DNA of 64,000 nt from Acidobacteriota bacterium (lineage in GTDB: Bacteria; Acidobacteriota; Terriglobia; Acidiferrales; UBA7541). Position numbers and translations under genes: made by a program. Positions within the stretch are counted from its first letter, which is position 1. Every line of letters begins with the position of its first letter. Where the stretch lies: contig JABCYZ010000001.1 in assembly GCA_013289955.1 (NCBI GenBank), positions 372,001 through 436,000 of the forward strand. Direction: 5' to 3'. A model generated the notes under the pieces. That model worked only from the letters and a program-made list of their open reading frames with translations, was not told the origin of the DNA and searched no databases. Shown one piece after another: positions 54,848 to 63,300 of this stretch.

Positions 54848-57800
54848 GTGCAGCTACTAGGCAAATACGAGATTATCGCCGAGGTCGGCCGCGGAGCCAT
54901 GGGCGCTGTGTACAAAGCCCGCGACCCGCTGATTGATCGTTTGGTGGCGCTCAAGACGATCACTGGCGGGCCCAGCGCACAGACTAACCTGCTCGACCGT
55001 TTTTACCAGGAAGCGCGTTCTGCGGGCGCCCTGCAGCATCCCAACATCGTCACCATTTACGAACTAGGGCATGAGAAGAACACTCCCTTCATTGCCATGG
55101 AGTACCTCGAAGGGGAGAGCCTCGACCGGATCATCGATCAGAAACCGGTTCTTCCGTTATCCGTGAAGCTTGGATATATCGTGCGCGTGTGCGAGGCGCT
55201 GGCGTATGCGCACCAGCACAACGTGGTGCATCGCGACGTAAAGCCGGCGAACATCATGGTCACCAAAGAAGGCGTAGTGAAGGTGGTGGACTTCGGCATC
55301 GCACGGCTGACCGATATGTCGATGACGCAGCCGAACATGATGATCGGTTCACGCGCCTACATGTCGCCGCAGCTGTACAAAGGCGAGCGGGCGGATGCGC
55401 GGTCGGACATCTGGGCCGTGGGTGTGTCGCTTTATGAACTGCTGGCTTTCAAGCGGCCGTTTACGGGTGATAGCGAAGCCGAGCTGATGTTCCACATTAT
55501 TTACGAGAAGCCCGAAGATCTGATGGGGCTTTCGCCGGAGTGTACGGAAGAACTGGCAGCGATCGTCAGCAACATGCTCGAGAAGAAGAGCGAGGATCGC
55601 TATCAGTCGATGGACGACTTGCTCCATGCGATCGAGCCAATCTGGAAAGCGGCGCAGCAGGCGACCGTCTCGGGGTTGCTCGCGGATTGCCAGGAGTTGG
55701 TGGTGGCGAAAGATTTGCAGCGCGCGCATGCGCTGCTGCGCAAAGCGCTGCACATCGATGTGGGGAACTCCCAGGCGAAGAGCATGTTGGAGAAAGTGTC
55801 GTCGGAGCTTCGCCGGTCGGAGATTCAGCCGAGGCTGCAGGAGCATTTGAGCCGCGGCGAAGGGTATTTGAAAGCAGGCCAGCTGCGCGAAGCCAAAGCC
55901 GAAGCCCAGGCGGCGCTGGGGCTGGATTCCAAGCATGAGCCCGCGCAGAAACTGCTGGCGGAAGTGGAAGCGGCCGCGGCGAAAGTGCAGCAGCTGGAGC
56001 AGAAGCTGAAATTGACCAAACAGCGCTTGGCCGAAGGAGCGCTTACGGAAGCAGCGGCAGCCTTGGGCCAGGCAATCGAGATGGACGATGCCAACCCGCA
56101 GGTAAACGAACTCAAGAAACAGATCGAAGAAGAACGCGTTCGCCGGGAAAAGCGGAAGAAGCTCGGTGAAATCCTGCATCGGGCGAGAACGCTTTGGACA
56201 GAGCTGAATTATGAAGAGTGCCTGACGGTGCTGGCGGCGGCTTGCGAGGAATTTCCAAATGAACCGGAATTGAAGAAGCTGCAGGAATCGGCGAGGACGG
56301 ACCAGGCGGAACAGCAGAAGCAGCGACAGATGGCGGAAGTGCGGCGCTTGCTGGGACAGCAAAATTTTGCCGACGCGCGAAAGATACTGGATGTACTGGT
56401 TACCGAGCACCCGCAGGACATGGCAGTCAAGAATCTGCAGAATCTGGCTTTGCAGGAAGAGCAGGAACAGAAGCGGCAGAAGCGGCTGGAGACGGAAATA
56501 ACCGGGCTGCGGGGTTTGCTGGGAGCAGGGAAGTTCAAGCAGGTAGTGACGAAGGGCGAGCCGCTTTTGCAGGAGTATCCGCAAGAGTACGAACTAAGGG
56601 AACTGGTGAATTATGCAAGCGGCGAAGTCGCGCAGCAGGATCAGAAGCGGAAGGAAGAGGAGCGCGAAAAACAGATCCAGGGATTCCTGATGTGCGAGCG
56701 TTACGGGGAAGCTCTGGATACGGCGCGGAAGGCGGTTGAGGAATTTCCCAAGCAGGACGGGTTCAGAAAGCTGGCCGCCGAAGCCGAGGCGCTCAAGAAA
56801 GAGCAGGACGACCGCGAGAGAGCACGCAACGAGATGCAGCGGCGCGTTCGCGAGATCAACAGCAAGATCAATCAGGACAAGATTACTGACGCCATCGATC
56901 TGGCCCAGCAGACCATGGAAACCATGGGTCCCGATCCGAATGTGACGCAGTTGCTGCAGGGCGCGGAGGAGAAGCGGAAAAAGAAAGATGACGTAGAAAA
57001 GAAAGTATCCGCGGTACAGAACCTGGTGAGCAAGGGCGATCACGTCGCGGCGACGCAACTCTTCAATGAACTGATGGCCACGCAGATATTGCCGGCATCT
57101 GATCCGCGGATGCAAGAGCTGAAGACGAAGATTACGAATCTGGCGAGCGGGCCGCATCCGGCAGCCACACAGATGTATCCAGGGGTGAAGGCGGGCGCAT
57201 CGAAGCCGGCCGGAGCAGCGAAAAAGGACAAGCCGGCGGCGGCCAAGCCAGCAAAACCGGCGGGCGACCTGACGCAGGTCAGCGATTCCGCCCAGGATAT
57301 TCCCGCGTCGGGATTTTCCGCCACGCCCGTGACTGGAGCGGGAGAAAAGCCCGGTCCGCGGAAGGATGGAGCGGTGCCGCGTCGGCCGGACGCTATCGGA
57401 AAAGACAGGCCCGCGCGAATCACAGAGGCGCCCGCTGCGGACGCCGCGATGAGTGCGAACCCGGTCCGGCAGAGCGCGACAGGAACCGGAGTTCCGCCAG
57501 CTCCGCGTCCGGCCGGGGCGGTGGCGTCGACCGCGGCATCTTCGCCGGCGAGAGCAAAACAAGGATCCGATGTAATGGCGCAAGTGCTGCCCGTATTGAA
57601 GCGGCCGCCAGTGCTTGCGGGGATAGGACTCGTGGTGGTGCTGCTGCTCGCGGTGGCGCTCTGGCCGCACAAGACAAATGGAGGAACTCCGTCCGCCAGC
57701 GATTTGAAGCTGAAACAGCAGGCCCAGGAGCTCTGGCAGGGCCGCCAGTTCGATCAATCCGAGCAAGCCTGGCAGGGGCTTGCCAATGCCAAGGGGCCGC

Positions 57801-59215
57801 TGCAGAACGAGGCCGCCGAACAGGTCGTTCAAATTGATCAGAAAAGGATGGATGAACAAAAGCGGTTTGACGACGCCGAGGCTTTGCTGAAAGACAAGCG
57901 AGACTATGCCGGCGCCGAGCAGGCCTTTCAGGACGTGATTCAGATGAATCTGTGGCACGTGGATGACGCCACGCGGGAGCTGGAAGCGGCAAAAGCCGGC
58001 TCGAACGTCACCGACGTGCATCGGCAGGAGCAGGATCACTTCGATCAGGGCGTAACACTGTATCAAGCGAAGGATTTTGAGAAGGCCCGCAAGGAATTTC
58101 GCGCGGTGGTGGATCTGAACATCGCCGGCTCGACGCTCAGACCGCAGGCAGAAAACTACCTGGGTAAAATACGCCAGTCGGGAACTGACCAGAAAAGCTT
58201 CGACGCGGCCGTCGAGGACGTGAAGGGCGAACAATGGGCGGAAGCGAAGGAGCAGTTCGAAGAGGTGATCAACCGCAAGGGAGCGCAGAGCGGCGATGCG
58301 AAGAAGCAGATGGCCGTAGTCGACAAGGCGCTGCTAACAGTGAATGCGTTCGAGGACGCTCTGAAGTCGAATTCCTTCCGAGCAGCGAAAGCGCAGGCGG
58401 ATCTCGCTCAGCCCTGGGCCAAGACGCACGACAAGCTGCTGAAGGAATTGCATGCCGCCGAACAGCAGCAGTTCGACCAGATCAAGAGCAGTGGGCAGGC
58501 CGCCGAGACCAGGAGCGACCCGGCAGCCATACAGCGCGTACAGGACGATCTCCATAGTTTTGAGGGGCGCGTCGAGGACCCCACGCTGCTAGCTGCCAGC
58601 AAGGATCTCGAGAAGCGAATGAACACGGCCTATTCCTCGGCCATGGAAAAGAACGGCGACAAGGCGGCTTTCGACGCCGCCGTGCAACACTTCGAGGCGG
58701 CGAAACAGAAGAAGGATATCGAGACGCTGAGCCACGGCGTGAGCCAGGAATTTCAAAAAATAGCAGCCGGGGCGGGAATGTATCGCGAAAATGCGTCGCT
58801 GTATGTAAAAACAACTATCCCCAATGCGATCCAGGCACTGAGCCAAACGGGCGGAAAGCTTGTTTTGCCCGCGCTTTCCTGCGGGCCGGGCCGAGGCGCG
58901 ACGGAAACCGCATCGGTGGCGGGCGCTGTATCTTGCGCACAGCTGGATGCGAGTGCGCCGCTCGAGTGGGTGGGCGTGCCGATGGTGGACTTCCCGGACG
59001 TAGCGAACAAGCCGGGGAAGCTGCCGTACTCGCTGACGGTGATGGTTACTGTCGAGCCCAACGGAAATGTGAAGATCGACAAAGAGGGCGAAGCCGATAA
59101 GGATTTCCTGAAGAAAGTAAAAGATGCTTCGAAGCATTGGAAGGCAACCGCGCCACGAGCCGCGGGAAAACCAGTCACTGTCCGCTTTCCTCTTACGATT
59201 ACCTTCCAGCGCTGA
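54848..59215 (+). CDS. Ser/Thr protein kinase with TPR arrays, one membrane helix and TonB-like C-terminus
   Basis: This 1455-residue protein starts with a complete bacterial (Hanks-type) kinase domain at about 6-270: glycine loop VGRGAMGAVY, Lys36, HRDVKPANIMV near 128 and DFGIARL near 147. Next come repeated TPR-like helical units rich in Glu, Lys and Gln (about 280-770), a Pro/Ala/Lys linker (about 780-910), one membrane helix near 918-938 (LAGIGLVVVLLLAVALW), and a periplasmic part of more TPR-like repeats (about 945-1330). It ends in a TonB-like domain (LTVMVTVEPNGNVKID, then HWKATAPRAAGKPVTV). The start is GTG. It could sense envelope load from outside and phosphorylate cytoplasmic targets; that role is inference. 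Confidence 0.92.
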   Translation: MQLLGKYEIIAEVGRGAMGAVYKARDPLIDRLVALKTITGGPSAQTNLLDRFYQEARSAGALQHPNIVTIYELGHEKNTPFIAMEYLEGESLDRIIDQKPVLPLSVKLGYIVRVCEALAYAHQHNVVHRDVKPANIMVTKEGVVKVVDFGIARLTDMSMTQPNMMIGSRAYMSPQLYKGERADARSDIWAVGVSLYELLAFKRPFTGDSEAELMFHIIYEKPEDLMGLSPECTEELAAIVSNMLEKKSEDRYQSMDDLLHAIEPIWKAAQQATVSGLLADCQELVVAKDLQRAHALLRKALHIDVGNSQAKSMLEKVSSELRRSEIQPRLQEHLSRGEGYLKAGQLREAKAEAQAALGLDSKHEPAQKLLAEVEAAAAKVQQLEQKLKLTKQRLAEGALTEAAAALGQAIEMDDANPQVNELKKQIEEERVRREKRKKLGEILHRARTLWTELNYEECLTVLAAACEEFPNEPELKKLQESARTDQAEQQKQRQMAEVRRLLGQQNFADARKILDVLVTEHPQDMAVKNLQNLALQEEQEQKRQKRLETEITGLRGLLGAGKFKQVVTKGEPLLQEYPQEYELRELVNYASGEVAQQDQKRKEEEREKQIQGFLMCERYGEALDTARKAVEEFPKQDGFRKLAAEAEALKKEQDDRERARNEMQRRVREINSKINQDKITDAIDLAQQTMETMGPDPNVTQLLQGAEEKRKKKDDVEKKVSAVQNLVSKGDHVAATQLFNELMATQILPASDPRMQELKTKITNLASGPHPAATQMYPGVKAGASKPAGAAKKDKPAAAKPAKPAGDLTQVSDSAQDIPASGFSATPVTGAGEKPGPRKDGAVPRRPDAIGKDRPARITEAPAADAAMSANPVRQSATGTGVPPAPRPAGAVASTAASSPARAKQGSDVMAQVLPVLKRPPVLAGIGLVVVLLLAVALWPHKTNGGTPSASDLKLKQQAQELWQGRQFDQSEQAWQGLANAKGPLQNEAAEQVVQIDQKRMDEQKRFDDAEALLKDKRDYAGAEQAFQDVIQMNLWHVDDATRELEAAKAGSNVTDVHRQEQDHFDQGVTLYQAKDFEKARKEFRAVVDLNIAGSTLRPQAENYLGKIRQSGTDQKSFDAAVEDVKGEQWAEAKEQFEEVINRKGAQSGDAKKQMAVVDKALLTVNAFEDALKSNSFRAAKAQADLAQPWAKTHDKLLKELHAAEQQQFDQIKSSGQAAETRSDPAAIQRVQDDLHSFEGRVEDPTLLAASKDLEKRMNTAYSSAMEKNGDKAAFDAAVQHFEAAKQKKDIETLSHGVSQEFQKIAAGAGMYRENASLYVKTTIPNAIQALSQTGGKLVLPALSCGPGRGATETASVAGAVSCAQLDASAPLEWVGVPMVDFPDVANKPGKLPYSLTVMVTVEPNGNVKIDKEGEADKDFLKKVKDASKHWKATAPRAAGKPVTVRFPLTITFQR

Positions 59216-59285
59216 TATCCTGCCTAGAGCGAAGTATTGTTACGACAAAGCCGCGCAGTGTCTAGGGTTGTCCCCATTCAAGAAA

Positions 59286-59426
59286 ATGGACAAAGACGAA
59301 ATTCTTCGAGCGCTCGGACACGGCGCGATGGGCGTCGTGTCCGAGGCTCGCGACCGTTTATCGGGCGGCTGGTTGGCGAAAGCCCGGGGCCTGTGTTGCC
59401 GGATGTACAGTCTGATGGCGAGGTGA
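59286..59426 (+). pseudogene. Remnant of a Ser/Thr kinase N-terminus
   Basis: A 46-codon frame begins MDKDEILRALGHGAMGVVSE and continues ARDRL. This is the start of a bacterial protein kinase: the glycine loop LG-GAMGVV and the following EARD are unmistakable, but the usual Tyr is Ser, and after about 25 codons the match ends (SGGWLAKARGLC) and a stop follows. There is no kinase Lys or catalytic loop, and the next gene begins at 59431. It is most likely what is left after deletion of a second kinase next to the 54848 gene. It is not a copy of that gene's own start, which reads differently. Confidence 0.55.
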
Positions 59427-59430
59427 ACCA

Positions 59431-59985
59431 ATGAGCTGGATAGGGTGGGTGGTCGCGCTTCAAGTCGGAGTAACCATACTCGGCGCGGTTGTCGGGTGGG
59501 TTTTAGGGACCGTCCTGAACATGTTTCCGTTTACCCCCTTGGGGAAGTGGCCAACGGTGAAGGACAGGAGCACAGCGGCTCTCGGAGGCGCGGTCTTCGT
59601 GGCTGCAATCTTCCTCCTGGCGGACAGCATCGCTCTTGTCGCCCCTTATGGGCATCTCTGGTACTTCGCACTGGTGAGCCGCTTCGGGGTTCAAGTGACG
59701 GAGATCTTGATCGCCATGGGGGTCTTGGTGTTCGGCGTTCTCGCATTCCTCTTCAAGGCGAACTACCAACGCGCTTACGGGGTAGTCGAGATCGTGTTTG
59801 CGGCTTCGCTAGCCCTGGTAACCGCCCAACAGCTGCGGAGCCAGGAGAGCTGGACGGCTACGATGATGGGACTCGGTGGCTGCGTGTACGTTGTGAGTCG
59901 GGGCCTCGGGAACTATACCGACCCGTCCAAGAGCCCGGCGGCGGGAGAGGTGGCAAAGTTGCCGCAAGCCACGGGCGCAGCATAA
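59431..59985 (+). CDS. Small multi-pass membrane protein of unknown function
   Basis: I do not recognise this 184-residue protein. It has four or five hydrophobic segments: about 4-29 (WVVALQVGVTILGAVVGWVL), 49-72, 83-108 and 114-130, with a soluble C-terminal tail (about 160-184). A TPLGKWPTVKDRS loop separates the first two helices. Amphipathic periodicity and codon use look like a real gene. It begins 4 bp after the kinase remnant, so it may have been read together with the lost kinase. The ATG is preceded by GGCGAGGTGAACCA. No motif gives a function. Confidence 0.65.
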   Translation: MSWIGWVVALQVGVTILGAVVGWVLGTVLNMFPFTPLGKWPTVKDRSTAALGGAVFVAAIFLLADSIALVAPYGHLWYFALVSRFGVQVTEILIAMGVLVFGVLAFLFKANYQRAYGVVEIVFAASLALVTAQQLRSQESWTATMMGLGGCVYVVSRGLGNYTDPSKSPAAGEVAKLPQATGAA

Positions 59986-60093
59986 GACGGTTCCGACGGC
60001 CGTGTGAGAAAAAGTCAAAACCCGGATTCTTCGCGAAGAACGTGACGAACTGCGGGCACCGCGCATCGTTTGAGGGGTTACTCCGCCGTCCGT

Positions 60094-60378
60094 CTACTCG
60101 CCGACGTTCCAGACATATAGGAAACTGGTATCGGCAGCTGTGGCAACCTTGCGCCCCGCCTTGTGAACGGCGCGATTCAGAGCAGAACGAACTTTTTCTT
60201 TTGATTCCGCCAATTCCGCCAAAGGGACCTTAATGGCCGCCCCCGCTTCCAACTTATCGAGATCTTTAAGAATGATCGTGACAATCGAATTGTGCTTTCC
60301 TTTGCGGCCTCGTGGCACGTCGGATTGCACCATGGTCTTGAAATGCATAGGAGCTTTTTTGCTCTGAGTCAGGGCCAT
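60094..60378 (-). CDS. Small basic protein of unknown function
   Basis: This 94-residue protein is not recognised. It is Lys/Arg/Ala-rich (KKAPMHFKTMVQSDVPRGRK) and has a helical middle (AELAESKEKVRSALNRAVHK) and an aromatic end (TSFLYVWNVGE). GGGGAGGA 5 nt before the ATG is a strong ribosome binding site; a frame from 60411 adds an unlikely leader. An inverted repeat that could be an operator lies 22 bp upstream. Size, basicity and the predicted helix would fit a nucleic-acid-binding protein, but there is no specific motif. Confidence 0.65.
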   Translation of the reverse strand: MALTQSKKAPMHFKTMVQSDVPRGRKGKHNSIVTIILKDLDKLEAGAAIKVPLAELAESKEKVRSALNRAVHKAGRKVATAADTSFLYVWNVGE

Positions 60379-60399
60379 GTCGTCCTCCCCAGGAAATAA

Positions 60400-60421
60400 A
60401 ACGCTAAACAATCGTAGCGTT
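60400..60421. promoter_or_regulatory. Inverted repeat, possible operator
   Basis: AACGCTA (60400-60406) and TAGCGTT (60415-60421) form a perfect 7-bp inverted repeat with an 8-bp spacer, 22 bp upstream of the minus-strand gene start at 60378. The second arm continues into a CGTTAACG palindrome (60418-60425). It may be an operator or mRNA leader hairpin. Confidence 0.3.
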
Positions 60422-60650
60422 AACGTATCTCATCGTAACGAGTCCTGCAAGTGAAAAATACGAGGCGCAAAAGCCTTACGGGGGAGCGCATGCGATACGG
60501 GCGGGCTTTGATCCGCTGGTTATCTTTATTTCAGTGCATTCCAGCGGGATCAAGAGAAGGAGCGGTGCTCAAAAAAAGTTTTAAAGATCTGACCCGTATG
60601 AATGGCAGGCTGCTAGGTTTTAGTAGTTCGCAGGAGTGCCGGTCACGCCT

Positions 60651-60812
60651 ATGGGAAGAACACATTTCGAACAGGTACCACTGGAAGTGATCAAGCGGAT
60701 TCTTGAAGAAAACGCGCGGCAGGAAAGAATAGCTACCGACCGGAAGGCCCGCGTGAATGCGAAGAAGGATTGGGAGACGGACCTTCTGGAAACAATGACG
60801 GCCAAGGAGTGA
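60651..60812 (+). CDS. Short conserved-type acidobacterial protein
   Basis: This 53-residue frame encodes MGRTHFEQVPLEVIKRILEE followed by a charged helical stretch and a NAKKDWETDLLETMTAKE end. The opening (T-FEQVPLE-V-K-I-E) is a pattern I associate with small uncharacterised proteins in Acidobacteriota; this is from memory and not a search. A GTG at 60636 would add five residues (MPVTP). It is followed after 11 bp by the next small gene, so the two are probably co-transcribed. It is almost entirely helical. The function is unknown. Confidence 0.55.
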   Translation: MGRTHFEQVPLEVIKRILEENARQERIATDRKARVNAKKDWETDLLETMTAKE

Positions 60813-60823
60813 GGAGAAAGAGT

Positions 60824-61015
60824 ATGACTATGCCGTTCGACATTTTCCGGATGGACCGGGGAGGCGTGCGCTGGCTGGAGTCAGCAAAAAGTCTCGATCA
60901 CGCGAAAGCGCGAGTCCTCGAGTTAGCCGTGAGTTCCCCTGGTGAATTCATCCTGCTGGACCACAATACGGGAAACAAAGTTGTGATCAACTCAGATCGG
61001 GCGGAAGGTGAATGA
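60824..61015 (+). CDS. Small protein of unknown function
   Basis: This 63-residue protein reads MTMPFDIFRMDRGGVRWLES, then a helix (LDHAKARVLELAVSSPGEF) and a closing strand ILLDHNTGNKVVI. The layout, strand-turn-helix-strand, looks like a compact folded domain. AGGAG 8 nt before the ATG is a good ribosome binding site and selects this start. It lies 11 bp after the previous small gene. Similar short proteins with a W-ES...A...I motif and a DH.TG ending are common in Acidobacteriota and uncharacterised, as far as I recall. Confidence 0.65.
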   Translation: MTMPFDIFRMDRGGVRWLESAKSLDHAKARVLELAVSSPGEFILLDHNTGNKVVINSDRAEGE

Positions 61016-61154
61016 CTCGTACTCCTCCCGCCATCCTCAGTTCCTGGCACGCTGCTCGACAATCCTTTACGCTTGCCCTTGCACTCAAAAACGGTACGGA
61101 AATGTCCCTCGGTTCTGGCAGGTAGGAAACGAGGGGCAACGCATGGAGGTCCCG

Positions 61155-61358
61155 ATGTCTGAAATAGGTTCGAATCCAGTCGAGCGGAAAGCCTACGTCG
61201 GCATGTTGATTGAGTGTCCGCAATGCGGCCAGAAAATGATCCTGCACGTCGGGCTGCTAGGCGACCCCAAGAACAATTCGATTGAGTGTATCGGGTGCCA
61301 CCACAAGATCATTCCACTTGTGCCTGGCCCCATCGTCAATGGGCCATACGAAGTTTGA
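61155..61358 (+). CDS. Zinc-ribbon small protein
   Basis: This 67-residue protein has two Cys pairs 21 residues apart, CPQC (Cys21, Cys24) and CIGC (Cys45, Cys48) with two His after the second pair, a zinc-ribbon knuckle. The tail (IIPLVPGPIVNGPYEV) is Pro-rich. GGAGG 6 nt before the ATG at 61155 selects this start; ATG 61143 in the same frame is less likely. It may bind nucleic acid or a protein partner. It lies 139 bp after the previous small gene. The role is unknown. Confidence 0.7.
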   Translation: MSEIGSNPVERKAYVGMLIECPQCGQKMILHVGLLGDPKNNSIECIGCHHKIIPLVPGPIVNGPYEV

Positions 61359-61670
61359 GTTGCGAGTCTCACCGGAGACTGGATCGCGGTCAGAAAGACG
61401 GGAAGGGGATTAACGCCGAGAGCTGGTAGCGAGAGCCCATCGTTTCCTACGCCAAACCCGGAAGGTTATTCGATCCCCGGAGATAAACACAAAAAGCAAT
61501 GTCGTTCCGGCGAGTTGAGAGTGTCCCGCCCGTCAGACTTCGCTTGTCAAATTCCGGCCCTCGGTCAGAATAAGCCGAGAATGCGTTTAACTGGGAGTTA
61601 GGTGGCCGGGGGTATGCTCGGGCGCGGTCGGTTAAGGCAAGAGGGATTTTGCGTAGGGGGGAGGAATTTC
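61359..61670 (+). other. Gap with a small hairpin, no gene
   Basis: These 312 bp contain no supported gene. Just after the stop of the zinc-ribbon gene lies a 6-bp inverted repeat (AGTCTC at 61365-61370, GAGACT at 61375-61380) with a 4-nt loop and no T-run. TTGTCA near 61533 is a good -35, but the bases 17-19 bp downstream are not a good -10. The promoter of the next gene is therefore unresolved. Confidence 0.35.
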
Positions 61671-62723
61671 ATGCGAAGAAATTACGTGGTATTGGCAGCG
61701 GCGATGGGGATGGCGGTGCTGATGCTGGGTGCGAGTGGCGAAGCGCAGCAGACAGCGACTTCGGGGCCTTATCGGGTTTTAAAGACGGCGAAAGTGGGTG
61801 GAGAGGGCGGGTTTGACTACGTGTATGCGGACGACGCGGGACGGCGATTGTATATACCGAGAACGGGTCAGACCGGCGCGCGGATCACGGTTTTTGATTT
61901 GGATACGCTGGCACCGGTGGGCGCGATTCTGGATGCCAACGCGCGGGGGGCGGCGGTGGACCCGAAGTCCGGGCACGGGTTTGCGAGCAGCAAGCCGGTG
62001 GTGATGTGGGATACGAAGACGCTCGCGACGATCAAGTCGATTGATGTGGAGGGAGGCCCGGACGGGATTTTGTTTGATCCGTTTAATGCGCGAGTGTACG
62101 TGTTCAGTCATCGGGCGCCGAATGCGACGGTGATTAACGCGGCGGACGGGACAATCGCTGGGACGATTGATCTGGGCGGAGCACCGGAGCAGGCAGTGAC
62201 GGATGGCGCCGGACATCTGTATGTGGACATCGAGGATAAGGACAACATCGCGGTGGTGGACGCGAAGACCATGACCGTGACGGCGCATTATGATTTGGCG
62301 GGAAAGTGCGGCGGGCCGGGCGGGCTGGCGTTTGACGTGAAGAATCATGTGCTTTTTGCCGCGTGCCATGAGCCGCAAGTCATGGTGATTCTCAGCTCGG
62401 TAGACGGGAAAATTATTACGAGTTTGCCGATCGGGAATGGGGTGGACGGGGCGACGTTTAACCCGGAGACAATGGAAGCGTTCAGTTCTCAGAGGGATGG
62501 TACGCTGACCGTGATCAAGGAGAAAAGTCCGGCTAGTTTTGTGGTGGAGCAGACGGTACAGACGATGACGAGCGCGAAAACGTTGACGTTGGATGGAAGG
62601 ACGGGACACATTTTGTTGATTGGGGCCGAGTTTACGCCACCGCCTCCACCAGCGCCGGGAGAGCGGCCCGGGCGTGGGACGATGGTGCCGGACACGTTTA
62701 CGATTCTGGTCGTCGGGAAGTAG
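61671..62723 (+). CDS. Secreted YncE-like beta-propeller protein
   Basis: This 350-residue protein has a signal peptide (about 1-23: LAAAMGMAVLMLGASGEAQQ) and repeated beta-propeller blades of the YncE/YVTN type, recognisable by recurring strands such as ITVFDLDTLAPVGAILDA, KPVVMWDTKTLATIKSIDV, NIAVVDAKTMTVTAHYDL and QVMVILSSVDGKIITSLP. Such proteins bind ligands or other proteins at the cell surface or in the periplasm. The last part has a Pro-rich loop (PPPPPAPGERPGRG) before the final strand. GGGGAGG 6 nt before the ATG selects 61671; the longer frame from 61602 has an unlikely leader. No operon partner is adjacent. Confidence 0.87.
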   Translation: MRRNYVVLAAAMGMAVLMLGASGEAQQTATSGPYRVLKTAKVGGEGGFDYVYADDAGRRLYIPRTGQTGARITVFDLDTLAPVGAILDANARGAAVDPKSGHGFASSKPVVMWDTKTLATIKSIDVEGGPDGILFDPFNARVYVFSHRAPNATVINAADGTIAGTIDLGGAPEQAVTDGAGHLYVDIEDKDNIAVVDAKTMTVTAHYDLAGKCGGPGGLAFDVKNHVLFAACHEPQVMVILSSVDGKIITSLPIGNGVDGATFNPETMEAFSSQRDGTLTVIKEKSPASFVVEQTVQTMTSAKTLTLDGRTGHILLIGAEFTPPPPPAPGERPGRGTMVPDTFTILVVGK

Positions 62724-62756
62724 CGGCAGGGGCTTGTGGTGCTGCTGGCAGTTGGA

Positions 62757-63152
62757 CTAGTGAACGTCAGGATAGATTTCGTCGGCGATCCAATAATTGG
62801 CGATGAGGAGGGCGAATAGAGTTCCAGTCAGCCAGAGGATCCAGCGATGACGCTTCCAGGCGGCGCTGAGAGCGGAGAGCTGCATGGGAATGTCGATGAG
62901 ATAGGCGGCGGAGTAGCAGGCGTTGGCGATCAGCGCGAGCACGCTGAAAAGGAGAAGGGAGTTGAGTGTGAGGGCCGGACGAAAATGGGGCCAGGTGGCG
63001 AAGAGCCACGCAAGGGAAGCGCCGGCGAGGGCGAGGTTGTAGAAGAGGCGTCGAAATTCCCAGAAACGGATGGCGTCGAGAAAGAGAAGGCGGAGCGGGC
63101 CGGTCGGGGAGCCCGTGAAGGATGGGGATGGGGTTGCGTGTGCGGCGTCCAT
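62757..63152 (-). CDS. Small membrane protein of unknown function
   Basis: This 131-residue protein has about four hydrophobic segments: about 37-55 (LFYNLALAGASLAWLFATW), 61-80 (LTLNSLLLFSVLALIANACY), a short third near 83-95, and 104-122 (ILWLTGTLFALLIANYWIAD). The N-terminus is polar (MDAAHATPSPSFTGSPTGPL) with a FWEFRRLFYN basic patch before helix 1. I know similar small acidobacterial and proteobacterial membrane proteins without an assigned role. GGGAGG 8 nt before the ATG supports the start. A sigma70-type promoter lies 53 bp upstream. Confidence 0.72.
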   Translation of the reverse strand: MDAAHATPSPSFTGSPTGPLRLLFLDAIRFWEFRRLFYNLALAGASLAWLFATWPHFRPALTLNSLLLFSVLALIANACYSAAYLIDIPMQLSALSAAWKRHRWILWLTGTLFALLIANYWIADEIYPDVH

Positions 63153-63204
63153 CTAAGGACCTCCCGTTGGTGGGCTAGAGGCACCGGTCTTAAAGGCCAG
63201 GGTA

Positions 63205-63233
63205 AGAATATCGCTTTCACTTCTCAATGTCAA
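63205..63233 (-). promoter_or_regulatory. Sigma70 promoter for the small membrane protein gene
   Basis: On the minus strand a perfect TTGACA (63233-63228), a 17-bp spacer and TATTCT (63210-63205) form a good promoter. Transcription would begin near 63198, leaving a leader of about 46 nt with the GGGAGG ribosome binding site. A TACTTT/AAAGTA inverted repeat (63235-63240, 63248-63253) lies just upstream of the -35 and could be an operator. Confidence 0.55.
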
Positions 63234-63300
63234 GTACTTTTTCCCGTAAAGTAGGAGAGCAGGGGCCCCTTGGCGGATACCACAGAGGTGTGACGGGCGG

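Noticed and set aside
54513..54860. 115-residue frame before the large kinase
   Set aside because: No ribosome binding site, odd composition, and overlap with the kinase start. A genuine conserved homologue would change this.
56594..58234. 546-residue frame opposite the large kinase
   Set aside because: Leu/Arg-rich antisense shadow of the TPR region with no signals of its own.
60451..60690. 79-residue frame upstream of the small-protein genes
   Set aside because: It overlaps the better supported 60651 gene in another frame and has no recognisable features.
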